Counted from the stretch's first letter, positions 46,101-55,500 are shown. The stretch is DNA of 64,000 nucleotides from Isoperla grammatica (GCA_945910005.1 OX246747.1:36948097-37012096); one strand, 5' to 3'. Made by a program: numbers and translations. The notes: generated by a model from the sequence alone, not told the origin.

Positions 46101-47353
46101 ATTGGATGTTCATCAATCAAAGAAAGATACAACAATGGGGTTGCCTGACAACAGAATGTTTGTCTGCATGTGACGTAATTTCCACCTCAATCGTAACTGC
46201 TATAGAAGACAAAAAGTAATTATTCAAAATATTAAACTATATTATATTTATCAGTTTCAGATGTCGCCGCAGGATACACAAAGGTGCCAAATTTCGGCAG
46301 CTACAAGTTAATAATGCAGGGAGCGAGCCAATTGATGGCTAATAAGACATGCCTAGACGACAAGTCTCACTTAGTGGTTATAGACTCAATGCAGGAACTG
46401 AACGCAATCAACAGAACGATTCTCGGACCGTTGTTCCAACAGGGGAAACCAGGCGGCGTTTGGATCGGCATGCGACAGGTTGGCAACGTGTTCTACACCG
46501 AGTTTGGTAGGTAAACTTTTTACCTTCCTAGTTCGAGTTCACGAGACTCGGCATTCGTGTATTGATTTCTAATAAAAGACTTTTTTTTGAAATTTATCTA
46601 GGACTTAGATATAGAGTTACGGTCATCTAAATCTTCAATGACTCTCCAAATGGGGTAACGATAAACCTGCAGCTTCTTCGTTTCTGTTTTTTGTTTTTAT
46701 TGTATTTAGTTCGATCAAGTCTCATATGTGTATAATGATATTATTGCCTTTGTTTTTAACACACTTTTGTCATGTTTTCAACATCATTGTGCGCATTGTC
46801 TCTTTCACTAGCATGTTTTGTACCTTGTTTGGTTTTGTTTCTGTACTTATTTTATGTAGTACTGTGACAAACACATGTGTAATGTGTGTTCTTTGTGCTT
46901 GTTTCTGTGTTTTAATTGTTATGTTTATTATTTCACGCCAAATGGCAGAATACGCTTTATGTGAAATATTGAATAAATAAATAAACCTTCCAACGGATGC
47001 GACGACCTGAATTGCGAGTTCGATGGACCTTGGAAAGTTGTATGTCCTATCTAGATGAACTGCCCCCCCCCCCCCCCCCCCTCCACCACGCCCGGGACCC
47101 TCCAGTGGGGGTAACGGAGTTGGACGAGCCGCCACTGGGGGATTTAAATCTTGTCAAGTTGGCTGAATTAACGTGTATGTCCTATGTAGATCAAATGGCC
47201 CCCACGCCCGGGTCTGTCCAATGGGGTACCGATGAACCGTCAAAGAAATCAAACGAAGGCTGCGTGTTCATGTCGATTCCCGCCTTGACGATTCACGACG
47301 CTCCATGCGACGGTCATGTGTCGATGATTCTCTGCGAGCGTCCACGTTGTTAA
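40122..47353 (+). CDS. Secreted four-cysteine / C-type lectin-like protein, gene 2
   Basis: Exons 40122-40217, 42066-42279, 46261-46506 and 47190-47353 give 239 aa, with phases 0, 1, 1 exactly as in gene 1. The signal exon (WLGVVYVLFITF) has a second in-frame ATG at 40161 that matches the starts of genes 3 and 4. The four-cysteine domain is nearly identical to gene 1 apart from one missing residue at its start. The lectin-like domain keeps KTC, VWIGMRQ, VFYTEF, QWGTDEPS, EGCVFMS, APC and LCERPRC; it differs by a handful of residues (for example QQGKPGG for QQDKPIG). All exons are open and splice sites intact despite a 3.2-kb Penelope insertion in intron 2 and a hAT MITE in intron 1. An upstream in-frame acceptor at 47055 could lengthen exon 4 by 45 codons. 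As in gene 1, EPS replaces EPN and WND is absent. Confidence 0.8.
40304..40783. mobile_element. hAT-type MITE in intron 1 of gene 2
   Basis: 480 bp ending TAGGAATGTC on the left and GACATTTCTA on the right (inverted), rich in ATCGCGAT and ATCGATA palindromes. The 8-bp sequence TAAATAAC flanks both ends (40296-40303 and 40784-40791), the target duplication length of hAT transposons. Absent from gene 1. A SINE S1 fragment is nested at about 40611-40700. Confidence 0.9.
40611..40700 (+). mobile_element. SINE S1 3' fragment nested in the hAT MITE
   Basis: AATTAAAGTCCCCCACTGCA through GAGTGGGTAGACTCTAAATG followed by a TTTTATTTTATTT tail: only the last 90 bp of the SINE, strongly 5'-truncated. 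Confidence 0.85.
41012..41163. mobile_element. MITE with CCACATTGAAAA termini (gene 2 copy)
   Basis: Orthologous in position to 35148-35293, with a small extra CTGTTA repeat. It marks sequence present before the duplication. Confidence 0.8.
41411..42065 (+). repeat. Expanded 80-bp array with exon 2 fragment, gene 2
   Basis: About seven units of the CTAGTAATGATACCCGTATC.. type plus a terminal partial unit, against three in gene 1. The unit ending near 41952 includes a copy of the exon 2 acceptor and about 45 nt of exon 2 (encoding SDDGDQDHGCPDL) before returning to array sequence. That exon fragment runs into a stop if read on, so it is a relic. Confidence 0.85.
42066..42279 (+). other. Exon 2 of gene 2 (four-cysteine domain)
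   Basis: 214 nt between the acceptor GTTGCTGCAG and the donor GAAAG|GTAGGT. Listed separately because a duplicate of its first part lies about 115 nt upstream and because the Penelope element follows 136 nt downstream. Confidence 0.8.
42403..42415 (+). repeat. Target-site duplication of the Penelope element, left
   Basis: AATATTATTGTAA, repeated exactly at 45593-45605 on the other side of the insertion. It defines a 13-bp target duplication. Confidence 0.85.
42626..43648 (-). pseudogene. Inverted partial copy of the Penelope ORF
   Basis: Encodes, on the minus strand, the C-terminal 60% of the element's protein, from the NNATLKPSHYFRYVDD region to the stop, identical in translation to the plus-strand copy. 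It lacks the reverse transcriptase N-terminal blocks and is joined to antisense sequence, so it is not a functional gene. Confidence 0.85.
43710..45410 (+). CDS. Penelope-like reverse transcriptase with GIY-YIG endonuclease (5'-truncated)
   Basis: Open for 566 codons with no internal stop. Reverse transcriptase blocks in order: YGLPKVHK and LRPIVS, SFDVTSLFTNIP, GTPMGSPVSPAVANLYM and the catalytic YVDD at residues 239-242. A linker follows, then a GIY-YIG endonuclease: GVYEIPCGACDEVYIGQTGR with GVY at 439-441 and YIG at 452-454. This order is diagnostic of Penelope-like elements. There is no ATG at the start of the frame; the N-terminus was lost where the inverted arm joins, and full-length relatives are longer. 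The intact frame and identical arms suggest recent insertion. The truncated copy itself is unlikely to be fully competent. Confidence 0.93.
   Translation: MRKRTDLLVLSADKGNATVVMKTEEYKAQVHELLKDPAYEKLKRNPITKIEKQIVDSIKRSTLDDETKRQILPSNSRVPRLYGLPKVHKANFPLRPIVSAIQAPSYNLSKFLARQLQPLVSDASSYIKDSLHFISIVQGIRLDEQDIMVSFDVTSLFTNIPIKEAADVIKEKYPGNIATLMETVLNSTFFMFDGEFYKQIDGTPMGSPVSPAVANLYMEKFEVDALNNATLKPSHYFRYVDDTFAVWPHGREELTNFLNYLNSLNNNIKFTMEVEVNGELPFLDVLLRRKCDGTLSHSVYRKATHTGRYLNADSHHHPGQKRAVLNTLACRAGRISDKEHLADECRTLRGMLLQNGYTNSEVSQAFRKRPCAPALPLASPLVQPERVSRAFLPYVENTTDRIGKLLRKQGIHTVYSTNRKLSTMFNPVKDELPRLDVPGVYEIPCGACDEVYIGQTGRKISTRLKEHMSHTRLGHTDKSALAEHSVTKCHRINFEETRVLAAIQNYRPRLVREAVEIEKHPDNFNREDGLKLSRAWKPTIERLKRDLNRVTSIAGREDSAQTPANE
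45506..45539 (+). ncRNA. Hammerhead-like core at the Penelope 3' terminus (candidate)
   Basis: CTGAAGA, then a potential stem II (GGACCG pairing with CGGCCC, one mismatch, loop TGCAAT), then GAAACGTC. The order CTGANGA-stem-GAAA is that of hammerhead ribozymes, which are established components of Penelope-like terminal repeats. I could not establish stem III or the cleavage site, so catalytic activity is unproven. A mirror-image copy is on the minus strand near 42494-42528. Confidence 0.45.
46050..46195. mobile_element. Probable MITE in intron 2, gene 2
   Basis: AGTTACGATG at the left and CGTAACTGC at the right are inverted. The segment is absent from gene 1, where GTTGGTGTGTTGAAGAGAAG runs through the site. 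The interior shares ATACAACAATGG and GTTTGTCTGCA phrases with 29190-29300 and 60610-60680. Confidence 0.5.
46715..46985 (+). mobile_element. Probable LINE 3' end in intron 3, gene 2
   Basis: Counterpart of 37430-37700, with the same TATTGAATAAATAAATAAA end and a few substitutions. Confidence 0.4.
47055..47189 (+). other. Possible in-frame extension of exon 4 (alternative acceptor), gene 2
   Basis: The acceptor-like CCTATCTAG at 47054 repeats the form of the main acceptor CCTATGTAG at 47189. The 135 nt between them are open in the exon 4 frame and a multiple of three. Use of the upstream site would insert about 45 residues (DELPPPPPP, then TELDEPPLGDLNLVKLAEL) into a loop of the lectin-like domain. 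It derives from a partial duplication of the exon's own start. In gene 1 the matching AG is mutated to AC. Confidence 0.45.
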
Positions 47354-47364
47354 AGTCGCCGTAT

Positions 47365-47475
47365 GCAGCTTTCGTCACAGGCGAGGAGGAACCCGTAGCC
47401 AATCAGCGATCGCTATTTGCGCGCGTTTGTCTCGGACGGTTGGCTACGAGCTCAGCTACTCGCCTATGACGAAAC
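47365..47475. mobile_element. Short hairpin element 3' of gene 2
   Basis: GTAGCCAATCAGCGATCGC and CGGTTGGCTACGAGC arms with CTTTCGTCA/TATGACGAAA ends; same position as in gene 1, but with a shortened loop. Confidence 0.65.
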
Positions 47476-47534
47476 CATCGGAAAGGTAGTCTTGGGCGAC
47501 GATATGCATAGTCAAGTGTCAAGTTAAGTATAGA

Positions 47535-47855
47535 TGACTCAAAACTAACATAGATAGCGCTGCTAAGCAACCTCCTTTCAGCGCCATTGATGAATAATTA
47601 CAAGAAAACAACAATGAAAATTGATAGCTAAACCACTCCTAATAGAAGTTTATTTTCTTGCCACTAGAAAGCATCTAGTTTATTTTCATTGCTCTCAAAA
47701 CTTACATAGAGAGCGCTGCTAAGCAACCTCCTTTCAGCGCCATTGATGAATAATAACAATAAAACAACAATGAAAATTGATAGCTAAACCACTCCTAATA
47801 GAAGTTTATTTTTTTGCCACCAGAATGCATCTAGTCTATTTTGATTGCTCTATAG
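47535..47855 (+). repeat. Direct duplication of about 156 bp
   Basis: TCAAAACTAACATAGATAGC.. GCTAAGCAACCTCCTTTCAG.. TTGATAGCTAAACCACTCCT.. is followed by a second near-identical copy starting about 47696. Similar text (AATTGACAGCTAAAC, TCTCCTCATAATAG) occurs near 23990-24060. Confidence 0.8.
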
Positions 47856-47905
47856 GATTTGTTGCTATGGTATTGTTTTATTACATGCTTAGAACAAACG
47901 CCTTA

Positions 47906-48096
47906 AGGCTGGTCCACACAGATTTTTTAAGCATAATATTTAAGGTTTTAAGACGTTGTTCTAAAAACAACAATGAAAACAATGTCTTAAAACTAAAACT
48001 TTGTGTGAACGCCAGTACGTGTTTCCTATGATCCAACTTTACGACTACGCGTATAACCTTAAATCTTATGCTTAAAAAATCTGTGTGGACCAGCCT
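47906..48096. mobile_element. MITE with AGGCTGGTCCACACA termini
   Basis: 191 bp; the terminal inverted repeats are perfect for about 30 nt and begin AGGCTGGTCCACACAGATTT. TTA lies on both sides (47903-47905 and 48097-48099). Gene 1 has the uninterrupted site ACGCCATAGTATC, so insertion followed the duplication. The 3-bp TWA target fits PIF/Harbinger. Confidence 0.9.
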
Positions 48097-48211
48097 TTAG
48101 TATCAACCATAAAGAAAATCACATACTTAGCACGACTGTGCATTCCGCTCCAAGTGATTATGTCTCTATCAAAAGAGACACTTTCAAGTGATCTAATACA
48201 GTATCCACCAT

Positions 48212-48566
48212 ATGAAGGTCCAGTGAACTTGTTTCTCTCTTCCAGTTACATGTTCCCTCCCGAAATACTCGTCTCAACCACATCTTTCACCTTTCCACCC
48301 CTAGAATCACTCTGTTACAAAGATCATTATCATACCGCCTTCCTTCTACCTTCAACAAATTATCTTCCGATTTTTCTCATCTTGATGTATTTTCCCCGCC
48401 GAATGTATTTCAAAATGATATCAAATTAGCCGTAAGCAGTCACTGTAAGACCTAACGTTTTGTCACTTGTTACAAGTGTTGTGTTGTTTTGTTTTGTTAG
48501 TTGTTATATGTTTCAATATAAACTGGCATTTGTTGTATTTGAAACATTGAGAATAAAAAAAAAAAT
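48212..48566 (+). mobile_element. Retroposed sequence with poly(A)
   Basis: Inserted in copy 2 between CATAT and TGTCTATTTTAACTAGAG, where copy 1 is uninterrupted. It ends AATAAAAAAAAAAA. It looks like the 3' part of a LINE or a processed transcript. The frame at 48085-48429 spans the junction and is not a gene. Confidence 0.6.
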
Positions 48567-49129
48567 GTCTATTTTAACTAGAGGCCAGTGATTATCACTA
48601 TAAGAATATACACTTCAACCTGTTCTATATTATATCATATCTAATAGGGCCTATATTATATAACATTTATTGTATTATATACTCGTTGAAGTTACCTGTG
48701 ACCTTATGACGGATCTGGCAATATGCAAAGGTTCTGATTCAGCAAACGGTTAGATCAATTTAAATGACTTTTTTATTGTAAAATTACTCATTTGTTGTTG
48801 ACTAGTGATCGAGTAGGTCGTAAAACATACAGGTAACATTAACTTACCAGCACTGATCGTGTGTTCTAGATTTGAATTTTTCTCCACCAATATATTATGT
48901 TTGATGTATCACACCAACGATTTCTATTCACAAGCAATAAAAAAATGATTTATATCAATTCTAGACAACTTATTAATTTTTCACTTGATTCCTTCACATT
49001 CCTGTTTTCCATTTGACATACTTTTACATTATTGATTGATGAGATCAAATTATGTATTTGAAGTTTATGTGTGGATAACCGTCTCGTTAGTGAGTAAAGG
49101 TTTTGTTACTTTTCATTGATCTTTACATA
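48567..49129. other. Duplicated 3' flank, gene-free
   Basis: Matches about 38930-39425 of copy 1 (CCTTATGACGGATCTGGCAA, TCAGCAAACGGTTAGATCAA, ATTGATTGATGAGATCAAAT). No gene. Confidence 0.7.
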
Positions 49130-50045
49130 CGAGGAGTGGCAATTAAATACCAGGACTGGTGCTACAAAACGTTTTATTGGTCACCAATTACATTAGAAAG
49201 TTTATCGCTTTCAATGTACTCTCCTTGCCGATTCCTACAACGAATTTTACGAATTTTCCATTGTTGAAAGCAGTGCTGGAAGTCCGCTTCTGTCAGCTTG
49301 TTGAGAACCTCCGTCGCTTTTGCTATCACCGCTTCCACACTGTCAAATCTTGTCCCCTTAAGGTCCGATTTGACTTTAGAAAATAAAAACAAATCACAGG
49401 GGGCCAGGGCTGGCGAGTACGGTGAATGGTCCAACACTGTGATGCCATGTTTCGCAAAGAACGCCTTCACGGACAAGGCGGAATGGGCTGGCGCATTGTC
49501 TTGGTGAAGCATCCAGGACTTGCTCTTCCACAATTCGGGTCTTCGTCTCCTCACTCGTTCACGAAGGGCAGTCAGAACCTCGATGTTAATTCCCGAGATA
49601 TCAGCAAGAGCTCGGACACTCAGACGACGATCTTCGAGAATCAATTTACCAATTTTCTGGATGTTGGCGTCCGTTTTTGATGTTGAGGGTCGTCCATGGC
49701 GCGGACCGTCCTCAGTCGTTTCACGTCCCTCCTTAACCCTTTTAAACCACTCAAACACTGGTGTGCGCGATAAACATTCACTTCTGTAAACTTCCTTTAA
49801 CATGGCATGAGCTTCTGTGGCAGTTTTCCCCAGTTTCACAAGGTTAACTCGTTGCTCCATCTGAACACTTAGCATTTTTCCGACGAGCCCCTAGCGCAAG
49901 GACTTGAACGGGCGGCTGCTACAGCGAGACAAAGCGACGTACAACTTTGCCCATCGAGTTCAGGGTGAGGGAAGCATCAACAGGGACAGACATGTTCAAA
50001 CCTGCCGCGGCGCGCTCGCTGTTTGCTGGTAGCAGCACCAGTCCT
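49130..50045 (-). mobile_element. Mariner element, internally deleted and right-end damaged
   Basis: The left terminus CGAGGAGTGGCAATTAAATA follows a TA dinucleotide, as in mariner. The right terminus keeps GTAGCAGCACCAGTCCT but loses its outer 20 bp to a TA-rich sequence. About 916 bp, against roughly 1.3 kb for an intact mariner. Absent from copy 1 of the duplication. Confidence 0.88.
49174..49875 (-). pseudogene. Mariner transposase with internal deletion
   Basis: 233 codons, open. The N-terminal helix-turn-helix region is present (MEQRVNLVKLGKTATEAHAM, GRETTEDGPRHGRPST), as is the linker region SVRALADISGI. It then jumps to VLTALRERVRRRRPELW, omitting about 100 residues with the first catalytic aspartate. 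The second (MLHQDNAPAHSA) and third (SPALAPCDLFLF) aspartate motifs of the D,D34D triad are present. Family members are about 345 residues, so this copy is a non-catalytic deletion derivative that kept its reading frame. Confidence 0.92.
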
Positions 50046-50095
50046 ATATATATTTATAATGTGTCACACGCAGAAACTTATTGACCCGGAATAAA

Positions 50096-50262
50096 TGTTA
50101 AAACACACACACACACACACAATTATAAAACGGTAACAAGGTCACTTACTTTTAAAACCGGTGAGTTTTCGGAGTAACACGTTCCTACTCCTTAAAAGTC
50201 ACCGGGTTTTAAAGTTAAGTGACCTTGATACCGTTTTATAATTGTGTGTGTGTGTTTTAACA
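50096..50262. mobile_element. Hairpin element with CA/TG microsatellite arms
   Basis: Inverted repeats TGTTAAAACACACAC.. AATTATAAAACGGTA and their complement surround TTTTCGGAGTAACACG. The dinucleotide run lies within both arms, so slippage in the arms has probably occurred. Absent from copy 1. Confidence 0.85.
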
Positions 50263-50407
50263 TATATTTATAAGTACAATGGACGAAACAACTATCTTCA
50301 AACTTTGTTTTCGCAGGGTAATTTACGCTTCTAAAATTGCTCCTCCCTTATGTTATTATTTTAAAGTGTTTCCATAGCCAATCATAAGCCGTACCGGATA
50401 CTATGGT

Positions 50408-50728
50408 ATTCATAGGTTGCACGTACGTCACATCTTTGCGCGTGGCGGCCACTTTTGTGATCAAACTTTGACGTTGCCATGAAGAAACGATTGAAGAATG
50501 TTGTGGTAGATCACATAAATTCTTAGTTCTTTAAAATTTAGCCTTTTTTTTAAATATAAAATTGGTATATTTGGTATTTTTTATTTTTTTATTAATTATG
50601 TTTACTTCTTTAATTCTAAATAAGGATTATTTATTAAACTTGAATAGTATTTGCCAATGATCTAGGATTGGTCCTCCTCAATTGTGTCGCAATCATGGCC
50701 GCTGTGACGTCACGTGGGAACTATGAAT
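50408..50728. mobile_element. MITE family M6, copy 2
   Basis: Inserted at GGTAT/ATGTCCTGAACG: copy 1 reads GGATACTATGGTATATGTCC without it. Termini ATTCATAGGTTGCACGT and the complement of ATTCATAGTTCCCACGTGAC are inverted. The target duplication is a dinucleotide of A/T (AT or TA, ambiguous). Confidence 0.88.
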
Positions 50729-50999
50729 ATGTCCTGAACGAATGGTCGCAGAGAGAACAGTAAGTCAACGCATGTGGTGGTGATGGTAATGATTGTAAAA
50801 CAATGGTGGTTGGAGTTAATATAATCCGCTTAAAACTCAATACCACTTAATAATGCAATAATACCATTGAGCTCATGCAGAACACCCCTCTACCTTCTAA
50901 ACTCAATTACTAATATATACAGCACTGCGATTCTGTAAGGATAACAACTATTGTTATCTATCGGGATAACAATCGATTAGTTACAACAATTAACATAGC

Positions 51000-51460
51000 A
51001 AGACACTTGATATTCTTGGCAATGATTTGAAAGTTTCGCGTTTACATAGCATCATGTACCCGTCACGGAAATTGATTTGAATCGGTTCAAGTCGAAACCT
51101 GTTAAAAATGCGGTTGACTGATCAACCGATCCAAACCAAATTTCGATGCGTATACATGCGGTTTTGAAAACTCGCGAAACGATTCGAAATCGATTTGAAA
51201 GATGCATGTGTACGTGATAATAGATGATACCATTTAGTAAGAGAAGAAAATAATTCGAACTACTAGCTGCTTCTTTCTGATTGACCTAAACCCTCATAGG
51301 TCCAAACGTAAGATTTTAAAAAGGTTTTTAGGTTTTATAAAGGTTTTTAAAGGGTTTCGGGTTAACGAAAATAATTATTAAATGTCATTGTAAACGACTA
51401 AATTACCAGTAAACCGATGTCATATGACCTCGTCCTAAAACAAGAAAGAAGAAATCATTC
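51000..51460. other. Gene-free stretch with weak inverted repeat
   Basis: Phrases GATTTGAAAGTTTCGCGTTT and GAAACGATTCGAAATCGATT suggest a degenerate foldback at about 51020-51215. No gene. Confidence 0.35.
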
Positions 51461-51469
51461 TTCGGTAAA

Positions 51470-51600
51470 ACTATTTGACTTCTTTGACACCAATGGATAT
51501 TTTTTAAATAATTAATGCTGCCACTGCCTTCTCGAGGGGTTTTCGGTGACTTCTAGCAGGCAGTGCTCAGTGGCCGGAACGCTCGCAGCGCTGCAGTATA
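51470..51600 (-). mobile_element. MITE family M1, truncated copy
   Basis: Matches the interior of M1 from ATTTGACTTCTTTG to GCTCGCAGCGCTGCAGTATA; both outermost ends are lost. Confidence 0.75.
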
Positions 51601-51656
51601 GGCAAATATTTGTTCTACACTACCACCAGTCTACAAAAGACATTGGAATAGTATTA

Positions 51657-51832
51657 GGCCCGAATGCATAGTTCACACTCAAGCCCTCCTCAACTCAGCC
51701 TCTCCTCAGCCTCACCTAGCTACCAATCACAGAGCCGTCCGCATGGCAATGCTGTTCCGTGATTGGTGGTTAGGCGATGCTGAGGAGAGGCTGAGTTTAG
51801 GAAGGCTTGAGTCTGGACTATGCATTCGGACC
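51657..51832. mobile_element. MITE family M7, copy 2
   Basis: 176 bp, GGCCCGAATGCATAGTTCAC to the complement of GGTCCGAATGCATAGTCCAG, flanked by TTA and TAA. Confidence 0.85.
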
Positions 51833-51904
51833 TAAGTCTTCTTTTAAAGTTGCGAAGAGTTTGGAATAAAATCTTTACCAGAAAACGGCCATTAATAAAT
51901 GATT

Positions 51905-52025
51905 TTCAGATTTGATCTAGAGGGCAGTGATAAGTAAGGGTCCTTGATAGTTATGTTAAGGTGCATTTTTCACTGTTGTGCATTGTTGTCATTGAAGATT
52001 TAGATGGCCGTGATGAAAAAAGGTC
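51905..52025 (+). repeat. Dispersed repeat R copy
   Basis: GATCTAGAGGGCAGTGATAA, TATGTTAAGGTGCATTTTTC and GAAGATTTAGATGGCCGTGA are present. Confidence 0.65.
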
Positions 52026-52578
52026 TATTTGTCGGTAATTTTAATGTATTAATTGGATTTTGTACATGACTATGAGATGCGATCTAAAGGTCATTCAAAA
52101 ACAAATTACTGAGAATCCGTTCTGGCCATCACATCAAATGACATATCTTCACACGGTCATGACATTTCATTTATAGCATGTCTGAACCCAATCCAGGTAA
52201 ACGCGAACGTCATTTTAAATACCTAACATAATGATTTAGAATCCCACGTTCTACAACTCCCATTTCGATGACCTCGCTATAATTATTATATTTCTTCAAA
52301 GTCATTTCATTTCTAGCGGATATCCCAAACAGGTTATAAACATCGTTTAATGTATAGTTATTTAGCGATATTTTGCAAACACGCACACACAGTTCGGAGA
52401 GAATTTTCGCTATCTGGTAAATGTGTTATTATTATTCAACATGATTTATTTACCCCCATTAATACTACCGTAGTGTCCAACCTGTTCACTTGACAAAAAT
52501 CTCCAGTCCGGTACGAGTCTTCCTCTCTGAGCTCTTTGACTCGAAGCATTTACACACACACATACAGAGACCTATAAC
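52026..52578. other. Upstream region of lectin gene 3
   Basis: No element recognised. A CACACACATACAGAGACC stretch precedes the ATG at 52579. No TATA box comparable to that of genes 1 and 2 is evident. Confidence 0.4.
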
Positions 52579-55500
52579 ATGGATTTAACAAGGTTCTTTT
52601 CGTTGGGAGTTGTCTACGTGCTGCTCTCGCTGATTCAGGTAATAATAAGAAAGTCAGTTTTCCACAAATCCGTGGTCTTTAAATAAGAAAAATGATAATG
52701 TGCATAGTTGAATAACTTTACCCCGTTTTCAGCCCAGTTAAATGAAGGATTGAATTGCATTTTGGATTCAATCACAACATAAGATCAATTTAAAATAGAA
52801 TTGTAAACATATTATATAGATGATGGCATCAATTGTCACTTCTTAGAACTAATTTCAATAAATAAGACTTGCAATTTGTTCGGAGTAATCATACCAGTGT
52901 AATATATAAGTCTTAACGTTTCTAGTCTTATATCGACCTCAAACACTTATCTACTGCACTGTTCAAGCACGCTGTTTCGATAAAAATAAGCAGATTCCTA
53001 GCGTTCTTTCACACCTCATTAGTAAAGAAAGTCTTTAACTTAATAGAATACACAAGTCTCCTAAGTCACGCTCGTTGTGATAGTAATGTCCAGGTGACCA
53101 ACCGAAGGTCGTAAACTATCCCTAATGCACCTGTTGCAACTAGATCTTAGGAACTAGAGAAGTAGAAAATAATGTTGGTACTATGGGGAGGCGTAACAAG
53201 TACACAGAGAGCGTTGCGAGCGATCCGGCCAACAGTCACTGAATATTGGATACGCTACAACATCCAACAATACAAATTTCTAAGTCATTGGAAAGACTAC
53301 TTGACTTCTTTGGAGTCGATGGATATTTTCCCAATAATAATTAGTGAACTGGCTTCTAGAGAGGTTTTCGGTGACTTCTAGCAGGCAGAGCTCAGTGGCC
53401 GGAACGCTCGCAGCGCTGCAGTGTAGTCGTTTGTTGTACGCCTCCCCTTTGGTCGCGATCGCAGCGCTTAGATACGCATTCTACCGGGAAAACTTGTCCC
53501 TAGAGCCAGGGAGTACAGTGACGTCTATAGCTCTATACGGATTGAACGACATTGTACTCGAATCCACAAGTACTCTTTGTAGCCGCCATTTTAGACAGTG
53601 ACGTCACGATAATTCGTCCTTGAGGTAGCGAAATGACATTTTCCATCCCCGTAGAGCGCAGTACTTGAAGACGCCGCCGCCGGCAGCACCGGCGCGGAAG
53701 TGTGTCCAAGCCTGTCGGACCAATCAGTGCGTATCCTCTGTCACTCGGCGAGCGGACCAATGCCGTGCCAGGACGCTCAGGTTGGGGTCAAGGCGCGCGC
53801 GTTCTGGCGGAAGACGGTGGTAACTGCGCGACAGAAGGTCGGCGATACGACCCTAGTGTGTCAGTCTCCGGGGGTGTGGGTGGTCGACAACGCCGCCGAC
53901 GACGAGGGTAAAGACAACGGGAAGGGGAAGGGGACGGACGGAGGGGACAAGGACAAGGGGAAGGGGGTGGACGGAGGGAGGAAGGATGCACCCCTAGGTC
54001 AGGCCGCGACAACGATCGCAAATGCGGCAACTGTTGCATTTAAGACCCCACCCGCGACGACCACTGCTAAACCAGGTAAACAATTGTCTTTAAACTATTA
54101 TTTTAATTTTATTGACGTACTCGACAGCAAGGTCATGACGTCAGGGAGCGACTGGTGGACAGGGACAAGAAGGTAAAAAATGTTAGGGGAGGAAAAGGAA
54201 AGTATTCATTTCGTTGCCTGTTACGAATGGCTGAGTCACCCAGGGCAAATTTCTACCTCGATCCCATTCCCAATTTGTAACTTACTTATTAGATAAAAAT
54301 AGTTCAGCTTTGAACTTTTCTGGAACGCTCTCTCGTGCTAGACCTTTTAGAGCAACATTTAAAAAAAAAAAACGCTTAAGTCTGAGGGCAAGGGTGATAA
54401 CAGTTACTGTGTGTAAGGGTGAATGGTGGTACAACCTGCGCTATAGTGGATCTCCGATGACCAGTGTGAATAAAGTTGAGAAACTGTAAGAATGACAGCC
54501 CCCTCCTTATCCCCTCCACTGCTACCCGACCCCCCTCAACTCCATGAAACAACAAACTAAACAACTGAAACAAACTGATTTCAGTAACGTATTTCATTTT
54601 GTCAGGTTGTCACGGAGTTGAGGGGGGTTGGGTAGCTGTGGAGAGGATATGGAGGGAGCCGTCATTCTTACAGTTTCCCAACTTTAACGCGAGAAGGAAT
54701 CCGAATTTCAATAGGTGCAAGGAAGGAAAGACGTCCTATCAGTCTAGGGCTGAACCATCCAGGGCCCCAGCAAAGATTACTGAGTGGAGAAGATGTTTCA
54801 TCCATATGGGAATTCGTCTGCGCGTGTCTGAGCGAAATTTTCTAAGTCCGACGTGTAGTTCGAATTCTCACCGCGAGTCGCTCTTCCAAAAGTTTAAAAC
54901 TCAAGGTCCACTAAATCCTCTGGCACGTACTAGCGATCTAGTAGACCTTGTTTAACGGTAACGAAGTCAAACGCAAGGTCTACTAGATCGCTAGTAGCCG
55001 CCAGGGGATTTAGTGGACCTTAGTCAAACGTGCAGGGCTAGCGCTCCTTGCGGTCAGAATTCGAACTAGTGGTGGGACTTAGAAATTTTCGAAAAAACTC
55101 GCGAAGATATTTTAACACGGCGATGAAACATCTTCTCCACTCAGTAATCTTTGGCCCCAGTTAAGTGTACCCTCGCGTGACTGTTGCAGTTCCCTCCGGC
55201 TACGTGAATGTGGACGGCTACGGACTGTACAAGTATTACAAGTCGGGGGGTAACGCGGTCGACGCCAACAACACCTGCACCGCTGAGGGGTCCAGGATTC
55301 TGGTAGTCGACAGCAGAGCCGAGATCGTCGCGATCTACAAGAAACTGCTCGAGAGCAAGATGGACGACTTCAGGGGTATCGGCCTCTTCGTCGGCGTAAC
55401 GGAGCACCGTAATGGTTTGTTCTACACTGAATTCGGTAAGTATTGGACTTCTTGCGGCGTGGCCAGTATAGCAACGACTTGTTAGCATAAAAAATGTAAT

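Larger units (their letters stand above)
39850..50888 (+). repeat. Segmental duplication, copy 2
   Basis: Colinear with 34100-39797 but almost twice as long, through insertion of a Penelope element, a hAT-type MITE, a mariner relic, a LINE-like 3' end, MITEs and expansion of the array upstream of exon 2. Confidence 0.88.

Noticed and set aside
52579..52638. Possibility that the LGVVYVL exons are membrane anchors rather than signal peptides
   Set aside because: The hydrophobic stretch starts within a few residues of the first Met and is followed directly by acidic, Cys-containing extracellular-type domains in all four genes. A signal peptide is the simpler reading, though cleavage was not tested.
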